From Cristatella mucedo (Eukaryota > Bryozoa > Phylactolaemata > Cristatellidae), in contig WPIO01000069.1 in NCBI GenBank assembly GCA_009760855.2, positions 236,001-300,000 on the forward strand: 64,000 nucleotides of DNA, in the 5' to 3' direction. The position numbers and the translations under genes were made by a program. The notes under the pieces were generated by a model. The model was given only the letters and a program-made list of their open reading frames with translations. It made no database searches and was not told where the DNA came from. Positions within the stretch are counted from its first letter, which is position 1. The number at the start of each line of letters is the position of its first letter. Positions 55,060 to 64,000 of the stretch are shown piece by piece.

Positions 55060-56437
55060 TATTTCGCAACTTTAAATCTAGCAAATTGGAGTCTGGCTTG
55101 AGAGCGAATCTTTTCCCAGAGTCATCCTTGCTTTGGGTGCATAAAAATCTTTCCAGGAATGCTGACTTAGGTGAAGCCTCTTTGCTAATTTTACTTAATC
55201 TGTCATATGATCATATTGATCACCACGACCTTCTTGAGCGCCTCTTATATTGCCTGGGCTTCACCTGAACTTCATAGCAATGGTGTAGGTCATATTTCAT
55301 TGGGAGGGTCTGGTGCACGAATGTCACGATACTACAATCATCTCACGAACCACTAAAGTGCAGGTGCGTACCCACGGCTCTGTGCTTGCTAGAAATTTTT
55401 TCACAATAAATTTGTGAAATCAAATTTCGCCTAGGCATCACTTGCACTTCTTTGCATTGGTTCAGGTTCTATCTCAGTGGGAGACTCTAAAGTATCCACA
55501 TGAACGTACAAAGATTAGCCGACGTACCTCTGAACCATAGAGTACCTCAGGGCTCTTTCCTAGGTCCGGTCCGTTTCAAGGTTTATACTCTCCCTCTTGC
55601 TGATTTGAGTGCCAAACACAATCTAGGCTTTCACTTCTGTGCGGATGACACACGGTTGTACCGTTACTTTGATCCCTCCCAGCCTTCGAGCACCTTGAAT
55701 TCTCTGAACTCACTTGCTGCAAGTATTGATGACTTCCGCACATCGATGGCAGCAAATATTCTTAAACTAAACGATGATAAAACTAACTAGTTATTGGTAA
55801 ACCCAGTGTGATTAAGAAATTGGAATGGTTAAACCTCAAAATTGGCCTGGCCAACATATCTCCTGCTGAATCAGATAGAAATCTAGGTGTCATGTTCCAA
55901 AGTAAACTCTCATTTGACGACCACGTCAGCTCCACAATCAAGTCTACCTATTCCACCAACACAATATTGCTACAATTCGGACTTTTTTATAGATATGAAT
56001 ACCATGTCTAAGTTGGTCCGTACATTCGTGACATCCCGTTTTGACTTCTGTAACTCACTGCTTGCTGGCCAACCGGCATGTCCAATTAGGCGATTACAGC
56101 TAGTGCAAAACTCTGCAGCTAGGCTTTTCTGTCATGAGCATCCAAGTTGCCACTTCACACCACTTCTCGCCGACCTGCACTGGCTACCAGTCAAGCAACG
56201 AATTCACTACAAGGTTTTGTCGCTCATTTTTAAGTCCCTTCGTTCTGTGGCTCCAGCCTATCTTTCTGATCTACTCCCCCCACCAGGCCAGGCGTAGTAT
56301 CAACCCAATTTGGGAATCCAACAGTTTCCAATACCTCGTATATACCTCAACCCTGTTGGAGACCAAGCATTTAGTTCGTATGCGTCCACAGCCTGAACCT
56401 CACTCCCGACTTTCGTCATAGCATCATCTGACTTAGT
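55060..56437 (+). mobile_element. LINE family A, RT core copy without 3' UTR
   Basis: SGLRANLFPESSLLWVHKNL (RT entry), GVPQGS-like RVPQGSFLGPVRFKVYTLPL, FCADDTRLY in place of [29 protein letters not shown] and [20 protein letters not shown]. Frames shift several times. It ends within the C-terminal block at a TAATAATAATA run shared with an opposite copy. Confidence 0.85.
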
Positions 56438-57042
56438 AATAATAATAATACTGTACTTGACAAAGCGCACCCAGTGAACTCATTCTCATTAGACGCACTG
56501 TAGGATTCTGCAAAGGAAAATGCAATTGAATGGTGAGTAATATCATGCTTGATAAACAAACAAAATCAATAACATGGTTAGGGGTGACATGCACAGGGTC
56601 AGCCTGCAAATGTGGTTAGTGGCAGCATGCACAGTGTCAGCATGCATAAGCACATCAAGGACGAATCACAGGGACCCACTAAATGCTGTCCTTAACAGGT
56701 GTGTTTTTAGGTTCTTTTTAGATGTGGTCAAGTCAGGGGATGTTCTGACCAGGTCGGGAGGGAGTTCCTGGCTTTGAGAGCATACGAACTAAATGCACGG
56801 TCACCAAAGGATTTGAGGTTTGTACGAGGTATTTGTAGACAGTGGGATTCCGAAATGCAGGTGGTAGGCTGCTTGGCCTGGTGGGGGTGTAGATCTGAGA
56901 GATAGGCTGGAGCCAAAGAATGAAGTGACCTAAAAGTGAGCGACAAAACCTAGAACTTAATTTGTTGCTTGACTGGTAGCCAGTGCAGGTCGGTGAGAAG
57001 TGGTGTAATGTGGCAACTGTGACGTTCACGACAGACAAGCCT
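56438..57042 (-). mobile_element. LINE family A, 3' UTR and RT C-terminal end
   Basis: Starts at the same TAATAATAATA run, diverged hairpin (CTTGACAAAGCGCACCCAGT), 3' UTR, then reversed RT blocks to the ARLVCR region (CACGACAGACAAGCC), truncated at about 57042. With the neighbouring plus copy it forms an inverted repeat. Confidence 0.85.
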
Positions 57043-58198
57043 GCCAAAACACAGCGACGGCTTAACATGGCCGACCACCGATACCGCCAGCTGCCTCCTG
57101 ACAGACAGGCAGAACGGAGCCAAATACTCAAGCAGCCAGAAGCTCGAAAAACGGTGCTGTCACGATCGGATTGCATCACTGCATTACAGTATGAAAAACA
57201 AAAAATTGAATTTAGCGACAAAAACTGTCACCAGTCTTAAGCTCATTGGCTTTTGCTTGCCTCTCATGGCAGAACAGGGGCAGCTGCCACCACTCAGCCG
57301 AGGAGGGAGAAGCAGAAGCTGTAATCCCGGAGCTAAGCTCTGCCCACAGCCAAAAGCAAGTATTTCTGGCAAGGGAGACAATTCAGGCAAGGGATAGCAA
57401 TGAGGACTCGATGGCCGTCGCCGTACAGGCTGCATTCTGAACTTATTGACCGGGCATGTGGCAGGGCACAGAGCAAGCCAAGGCACGGTCCAAATGATGA
57501 CCCCTTTTTATTGGATTACCTAAGTTCTTGCACTTAAAAGGGCATGAACGTGCGCACGGAGAGCGGAAAGGCAGCAGCACTAGCAGAGCAGGCTGCAGGA
57601 ATGTCATCATTTCCTTGCCTTGATCGTGCATCGACCCAGCGACGACTGTCACTGGACACTCGGGAGTCGATGCATTAAAGTTGAACCATAGATGTAACTC
57701 CAACCCAGAACATAATGCCATTGTTGCCTAGCTGATGCATCTCTATTACTCCTGTCCTCTCTCAAGGCATGCCCAGAGCATGCACCCAGAACTTCTTTTG
57801 GAGCTGACAGCTTGCACAATGCAGACCTGGATTATACCAAGAGTTTTTTATCACTGAAATTGTGTTTTGGTGGTTCAACCATAGCTTACCTGCCCAAGGC
57901 AGCGATAAACACACCAGCGTTATTAGAGAGAAAGGTCAATAGCCAGGGCAGAGCAGAGATCTGGGACAAGCTGAGTCGATAGTGCAGAATATGTCAATCC
58001 GGATGACTGACCAGTCATGAAATTGTTAAGGCAACAGGTTAGTCTGTAGTCTAGCCACCAAATTAAAGTGCTTCTGCTATTAATCTACCCAGCCGTACAC
58101 ACAGGGAGACAACCGCAGTCACTGCAGCCACAAGACAAATTGGCGCGCCTATTCCATGCATTTGCCAAGAATAATTGCAAAGGACACCACCCACTTAC
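57043..58198. other. Non-TE sequence, no certain gene
   Basis: Plus strand has an 85-codon frame (from inside the LINE to 57240) with MADHRYRQLPPDRQAERSQI. Also plus, TTTTGCTTGCCTCTCATGGCAG at 57251-57272 followed by a 56-codon frame to TGA at 57440. Either could be an exon, but no family or partner exon was found, and the area is intronic in the minus-strand model. Confidence 0.3.
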
Positions 58199-58301
58199 AT
58201 CTGGTCATAATTGACGTCGTGGCAGACAGGAGCTGGTGACACCTGCAACATCGGCCTTGCTCCCAAACACCCATACGACGTCTCCAGCCCAGGTGTGGCT
58301 C
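58199..58301 (-). CDS. Candidate exon of the minus-strand gene
   Basis: Acceptor TTGCTGGCCTGTTTTCCAG before 58301 and donor CAGAT/GTAAGTGG after 58199, both strong. 103 nt. The reading frame that joins its neighbours gives ATPGLETSYGCLGARPMLQV and SPAPVCHDVNYDQ. A second frame is also open, but only this one connects in phase on both sides. Composition fits a disordered regulatory protein. Confidence 0.5.
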
Positions 58302-58476
58302 CTGGAAAACAGGCCAGCAATCGAATAATGGTATAAAATAAAGGATCACGGTGGGAAGATTTGATCAGGGAGGGGAAGAATGGATTACAGAGGGAGAGAA
58401 AGAGAGGGAGGAATAATCAGCCATAGAAAATGAGGGGCAGAGAAGATATGCTGTTATTATTCCTATTGCCACCGAC

Positions 58477-58743
58477 CTCGATGCGATGGTAGCTGGTAGG
58501 ACTGCTGAGCGGTGTAGGGCAGCTGGTTCGACACTGTGTAAGCTGGTTCTTGATCAAACGACTGCAAGTTGCAGCACTGAATCGTTGACGACAGGGCAGG
58601 CGGTAGCTCAGTGGTCGGCACCAATTGATTTTGCAGCGGTTGCTGGTACCTTAAACTTTGCTGCCGGTCAGGCACTGATTTCAACCTTGAGCGTAGAACC
58701 GTCCTGGAAGCAAGCGAATGACAGCTGCACTCACCACTCACGT
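58477..58743 (-). CDS. Candidate exon of the minus-strand gene, Gln/Pro-rich
   Basis: Acceptor CCAAACTTGGCATTTTGCTACAG before 58743 (or GCTTGCTTCCAG before 58703). Donor ATCGAG/GTCGGT after 58477, a non-standard +3 base. The frame contains SLRYQQPLQNQLVPTTELPP and YTVSNQLPYTAQQSYQLPSH. It ends with one extra base, as needed by the next exon; the intron would be 175 nt (58476-58302). Gln/Pro/Ser richness suits a transcription coactivator. Upstream exons, including any N-terminal domain, were not identified; 58966 downward (TDSQSACRNNPRNDIHDQNC) is a weak candidate. Confidence 0.45.
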
Positions 58744-59242
58744 CTGTAGCAAAATGCCAAGTTTGGAGGGAAATACCGGATATTTAGAACGGTCAAAATT
58801 AGGTAGTGTCGCGGGATTAATGTGCCCACTTGCTTATACACGGAAGGAGTCAGCATTACAAGGATCTGCTGGACACGGCTGTGCCAAAGCACATAGCCGT
58901 GGCGGCAATTCTGATCATGAATGTCATTCCGTGGGTTATTTCTACAAGCACTTTGCGAATCAGTCGCTAAAAGTGTAGAACTGGACACATTGCAACGCCT
59001 GCAGCAGCGCGCACGAGAGCTACAATGCCAGTAGCGGCATCAGATGCACGAGCAGCTAACAGTTTGCTTCAACGGTTTAGCAATGATCGAAATCAGGAGG
59101 GGGCGAATCTGTTGGACTAGGCTAAACCAAAAGTCTAGGCTCGATGCCCGTGCATCTCAGCCAATGCAAACTTCGGCTGCACATAGTAAGCAGTCTTTCG
59201 TCTGCACCGGGCTTGATTTTCTGATGCCCCTGTTGTATGCAG

Positions 59243-59548
59243 CCACGATTGACAAAAGCTACAGGCCATACGGTCCAGGTTCAATTTGGCCAACACTTTG
59301 TTGGGCCAACCGTTGCTGATGGAGAAAACCAAAAGGGAGCCAGATCTGGAAGAGCAGCTCTGCAAGAAGCTCTGAAGATTGCTGTAGCCTTCCGAGAGGG
59401 ATAGAGCAAGCTTGCCTACCTTGATCTGGCACAGCAGGGAGGAAGTGCCATCGATGCATGGGCAGCGCCCTATGTGCAGGCAGCTGGGTCCAAGAAAAAC
59501 AAGACAATTCTGCTCGGGAGGTTCTTACCAGAGAAAAAGCCCGCTTAG
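59243..59548 (+). pseudogene. Possible decayed double-stranded-RNA-binding-domain fragment
   Basis: Plus-strand frame after a TTGTATGCAG acceptor-like site, interrupted by one TAG at 59402-59404 and ending in TAG at 59546-59548. The first part, VQVQFGQHFVG then QKGARSGRAALQEALKIA, has the beta-strand and K-x-A-R/K-x-x-x-A-A-x-x-A-L pattern of the C-terminal half of a dsRBD. The second part is IDAWAAPYVQAAGSKKNKTI, which I do not recognise. The opposite strand has a strong acceptor (GGTTTTCTCCATCAG) and short open frame, so the coding strand is not certain. Confidence 0.25.
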
Positions 59549-59775
59549 AGTCAGTAATGACTATAGAACTGGACGCACATACTAGACAGGCTAGCATAAA
59601 GTCATGCACACAGCATCACCCGTCTAAAGAAAGGAGTGGTGCTCAGTAGCATCACAGTACAAGGTCAGTGGAGTAACAAGTAGTAGGCAGACAGTTTTTA
59701 AGTACTTTTATACTATAATATTTGCAAGGTGTACTAAAGTTTTTTGCCTGATCACTGTACTCTCTTGCTCCATTT

Positions 59776-60030
<255 letters not shown>

Positions 60031-61069
60031 CTCTCTTAAAATGAACCAATTTTTCTGTAAGCTGACATGGCACGTCGATTCCAGCCGTTAAACTCAAGAG
60101 ATCGGTATTGAGGTGTTAAGCCCATCGCAAGCTGACACTAAAAAAGCCGAGTCGGTGGATCTGGATAAAAACCGAGAAAACTTGGGCAATTTTTCTCGAT
60201 GTCTTCTTCAGTGCAGCTGTTAAATGCTCGGCTCCCCATCAATTCCTAGCTGAAGCATTTTACAGGTTCTACGAGGGAATGTAGGTCACAAGCCTCCCAT
60301 AGCTTCACTTTGTATATGAACTGAGGGTGCAAGTTCTGCAAAGTTCATTACAGAATTCTGCTCGAAAAAGCTGCTTAAGAGTCATATCGGCTTTTTAGGT
60401 ATCAGGGCCAGTCGACTTGATTCTTTAACTGAAGCCTTCAAGTTTAGCCTTCAAGTGGAACCTCTAGCAAAGCCAGTTAGCAGCTATTGTGGCTTTGGGC
60501 TCCCAGAATTAAGTATATCAAGCCTCCCGAGGTGGAGCACTCTCACATGCTTTCCTGCTCGTTGTCGAATTCTTCCAAGAACCGAAGTTCTTGTGAACAT
60601 CGTATACGGAAACGACACAGCTAAGACCGGTTGAAAGTTATTCAGATTTGTGTTTTGACCGTAGAGCATAAGAAATTACGTGCCTATGGATAGCTAAACG
60701 CTTCTCGCTTCAGGCTGCTAGGTCTCCAACACCTTAGCTGGGGCTCCCACGCCGGCGACTGGTAACCTGCATGTTAGTTATGATCTTCAGCAGCTGTTAT
60801 CGCTTCGTCATCTTGAATCAAATGTATTTTTAGATATTCATGCTTCTGCTAAGATTCGTGAACGATGCATTAACAAAAGAAAAGCACCCTGGAGCAGCGG
60901 CAGGGGTGGAACCTTCACCTCAGGTACTGCTCGTTGGACTGGAACTGGAACCTGAGTACCTGCTCGTTTGATATTGCTAGCATTGTCTCGAAGCGCTCAG
61001 CACGCTCCCACCAAACTTCACTGTGCATCTCTCTAACTTAGTGATCATCAGGCCTGTTGTAACTCCACC
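60031..61069. other. No recognised gene
   Basis: Short frames only. The last 150 bases may belong to the 5' region of the LINE that follows. Confidence 0.4.
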
Positions 61070-64000
61070 GGCCAGACTTAACGCTTGCCTTTGGGATCCT
61101 CCCTCAATGGGCAATTAGCCTCTCGTAAGAAGCGACCATATTTCTAAAAATTGTCTCGACCTGCTCGCCCTAACTGAAACTTGGCTAAAATGGATAAACA
61201 CCCCGACAATTAAAAACGCTACCGAACTGATTTCTCATTCTTTCAGACCCCCAGATCAATAAAAACTGGAGGTGGGGTAGCTGTTGTCGTGGGCTCGAAA
61301 TTCAACTTCAAGCCATTTGCAGTACCCTCGAAGCAGTCTTTAAATCATTTGTCTTGGTGTCACCCAAAAACCTGCTACTGATGTTGGAAGTAGTCTATCA
61401 CCCGCAAGGTACCAAATTCTCTTTTATCTCAGATTTCTCCGATCTCATTTCGATTTGGTGTGCAAGAAATCGAGACTTCCTCGTTAAGGGTGATTTCAGC
61501 GTTCACTTTGATAACCTATCTGATGCTTTTAGCTGGGAATTTCGTGCATTGATTGACTCCTTGTCTCTTGTGGCTCATGTGCATAGCCATTCTCACATCA
61601 AGGGTCAAACCATCGACCAGATTTTCTCACACAACCACTTTTTCATCACTAATTACTAACAAGTCCTGCTTATCTGACCACGTGCAGATCTCATTCAATC
61701 TACATGGTGTGCCCACCTCCTCCTCTAAAATAACCTGTGAATAGCAAAACCTCAACACCCTTGACTTCGCCTCTGCTGCTCAGTCCTCCCTCCGATCTGT
61801 CATCATTGGTAGAGAGCTATATCACGACACTAGCTGACACACTCGACGAGTTTGCACCTCTGACAAAGCGCACTGTTCCCCCCTCGCCCAGACGGCCTAT
61901 GGTTTACCACAGACGTTAAACTAGCCGGGTCTTTTAAAGGATACCTATAAAAAGCATACATAAGATCAGGACTGACTGTCCTTCGACTAGCATATGAAGA
62001 CTACTGAAGGTCGTACCAAGCGATACTAGCAAAGGCCAAATCTAGCTTCTAAAAAACATTGTCGAATCACAGATGCACAATCTAAAAATGCTGATGTCGA
62101 CAATCCACCATCTCCTCAACCTCTCCCAGATTAGCTCCTTACCTGACGATCCTTGTCACGATCTAGCCGATCGCTTCTCTCGGTTCTTCGTGCAGAGGAT
62201 AGACAAGATCAGGGAGTCCATCCCTGCGGTGACAACATCCCCCTGGAATGCTGTTCCCTGATTCCAGGATGCACCTCAATGTCTATATTTAAGCAGGTCA
62301 CTAGTGATCTCGTCGTAAAGTTCATATCCCAATCAAAGAAGACAACAAGTCCTTTAGACCCTATTCCCACTGTTCTGCTCCTACGTTGCATTGATCTGCT
62401 GCTACAGTGCATAACTAATATCAGTAATATGTCAGTAGCCTCAGGTCATACCCCAGCACCTTTCAAAAAAGCTGCAGTCAGGCCGCTTCTTCAGAAAGCG
62501 AAACTAGACCAGGAAAACTTGAGCAACTACCCCCCCCCCCCCCGCCAGTCTCCATTCTACCATTCCAATCCTAGACACTGGAACTGGTCGTGGCAGACCA
62601 GCTGAACTCATATATGGAAACTTCAAACCTTGCTAGTAAGTTCCAGCCTGGCTTTAGAGCTAATCATTCCACAGAATCAGCATTGCTTAGGGTGTACAAT
62701 GACCTAAGTAGGAATGCAGACAGGGGTAAAGTATCTCTGCTTGTCTAGCTAGATCTTTCGGCAGCTTTTGATATTATCTATCGCAAAGTTCTTCTAGAGT
62801 GCTTCTCATCTCGCCTGGGCATCACTGGCACTGCTCTGCAATGGTTCAGGCCCTGTCTCAGTGGGAGACTCCAGAGCATTGACGTAAATCAATAAAGATC
62901 ATCCGAGGTACCTCTAAAATAAGGGATAACTCAGGGCTCCCTGCTAGGTCCGGTTCTTTTAACGGTTTATACTCTCCCTCTTGCTGATGTGATCACCAAG
63001 CACAGTAAAGGCTATCACTTCTATGTGAATGACATTCAGTTTTACCTTTGCTTTGATTCCTTCCCACCTTCGAGCACCTAGAATTCTACCAACTAACTTG
63101 CTGCATGTATTGATTACATCTGCACATGGATGGCAGCAAAGTTTCTAAAACTAAATGATGATAAAACTTACTTACTAGTTATGGGCAAACCCAGTGTGAT
63201 TCAGGAATTGGAAAGGCTGACGCTCAAAATTGGCAATGCCAGCATATATCCTGTTGATTCAGCTCAAAATCTAGGTGTCATGTTCCAAAGTGACGTCTCG
63301 TTGGACGTCCACGTCAGCTCCACGATCAACTATACCTACTTTCAGCTAGGTAGGTATCATTGCAAAAATTCGTGCTTGTTCAGATAAGGATACCACGTCT
63401 AAGTTAGTCCATGCATTTATGACATCCCGTCTATACTTCCGTAACTCACTGCTTGCTGGCCTACCGGCATATACAATCAGGCGATTACGAGTGGTGCAAA
63501 ATTCCGCAGCAAGTCTTGTCTGTCGTGAGCATAGCAGTTGCCACTTCACACCACTTCTCAATGATCTGCACTAGCTACCAGTCAAGCAACGGATCGACTT
63601 TAAGGTTTTTTCACTCACTTTTAGGTCATTTCATTCTTCTGCTCTAGCCTATTTCTCAGATCTACTTCCCCATCAATCCAAGCTTCGTATTACCTGCTTT
63701 TTGGAGTCCAACAGTTTACCAATACCTCATAAAAACCTTAAGTTTCTATGGAGACCATGCAGTTAGTGTGCATGCTCTCAAAACATGGAACCCAGTCCCG
63801 AATTGTGTCGCAACAACCCCTGACTTGACCAAGTTTAAAAAGAACTTAAAACACACCTATTTAGGTCAGCATTTAGTGGATCTCTGTGATTCGTCCGTTA
63901 AGTGCTCATGCATGCTGATGCATGCTGCCTCTAACCACATTTGCATGCTGACTCTGTGCATGTCATCCCTAACCATGTTAGTCATGCTGTTAATCAAGCA
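61070..64000 (+). mobile_element. LINE family A, longest copy (endonuclease, RT, part of 3' UTR), cut by window end
   Basis: Endonuclease: LDLLALTETWL (61156-61188), KGDFSVHFDN (about 61482-61511), SHIKGQTIDQIFS (about 61592-61630), CLSDHVQISF. Spacer, then RT: FKKAAVRPLLQKAKLDQENL (about 62463), FQPGFRANHSTESALLRVYN (62640 on), LSAAFD, GITGTALQWF. Catalytic box FYVND (about 63018-63032) instead of FYADD, then [20 protein letters not shown] and SRLYF..SLLAGLPAYTIRR. A 3' UTR begins near 63880. Many stops and frameshifts, and a C homopolymer at 62531-62542. Shows the full ORF2 layout of the family, about 2.8 kb. Confidence 0.88.

Noticed and set aside
57273-57440. Acceptor-like CTCTCATGGCAG followed by a 56-codon plus frame to a stop, possible last exon
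   Set aside because: Joining it to the open frame at 57067-57188 through a GTATGA donor brings an early stop, and no family is recognised.

Overview
This window is eukaryotic and almost certainly animal (metazoan) DNA. It has no bacterial-type operons. It is packed with 5'-truncated non-LTR retrotransposons of the CR1/L2 and R2-like groups, a Ty3/Gypsy-type LTR retrotransposon, a tRNA-derived SINE family and many microsatellites. Between them lie short open segments with GT/AG splice signals. The species cannot be named from the sequence; an invertebrate with a repeat-rich genome fits best, and that is inference.

Layout. Bases 1-5560 are the 3' part of an R2-like (REL-endonuclease) LINE, interrupted at 375-4921 by a young LTR retrotransposon with 99% identical 413-bp LTRs, a 5-bp target duplication, gag, a textbook -1 frameshift signal, and a pol broken by one in-frame stop. 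From 5.5 to 13.2 kb come a LINE tail, a GC-rich unclassified repeat, a decayed short-LTR pair (8203-9760), several LINE copies and a possible solo LTR. From 13.4 to 17.7 kb there are microsatellites, one SINE and two LINE copies. From 17.9 to 22 kb there are two minus-strand R2-like copies; the larger shares its 3' UTR and hairpin with the copy at the left edge. A second copy of the GC-rich repeat follows at 22.3-23.2 kb. From 23.8 to 38 kb CR1/L2-like families A and B and the SINE family are nested and interleaved. The best-kept family-A copy is at 33.7-35.0 kb (331-codon RT reading frame, minus strand).

From about 58.7 kb down to 38.3 kb the minus strand appears to carry a host gene. Candidate exons (58743-58477, 58301-58199, 53530-53323, 49645-49486, 41037-40725, 40353-40037) have GT/AG borders. 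The first four share compatible phases, and so do the last two; the link between the fourth and fifth is unresolved. The deduced protein is Ser/Pro/Gln-rich, and its acidic C terminus resembles the transactivation tail of CREB-regulated transcription coactivators (CRTC). That family call is tentative. The introns are filled with LINE copies. The right end (61.07-64.0 kb) holds the longest LINE copy, with endonuclease and RT segments, damaged and cut by the window edge.

The main biological story is retroelement nesting: LTR element in R2-like LINE, SINE in LINE, LINE next to LINE in opposite orientation. Each LINE family keeps its own 3' hairpin and simple-repeat tail. All these elements look inactive here, although the LTR retrotransposon is recent and close to intact.
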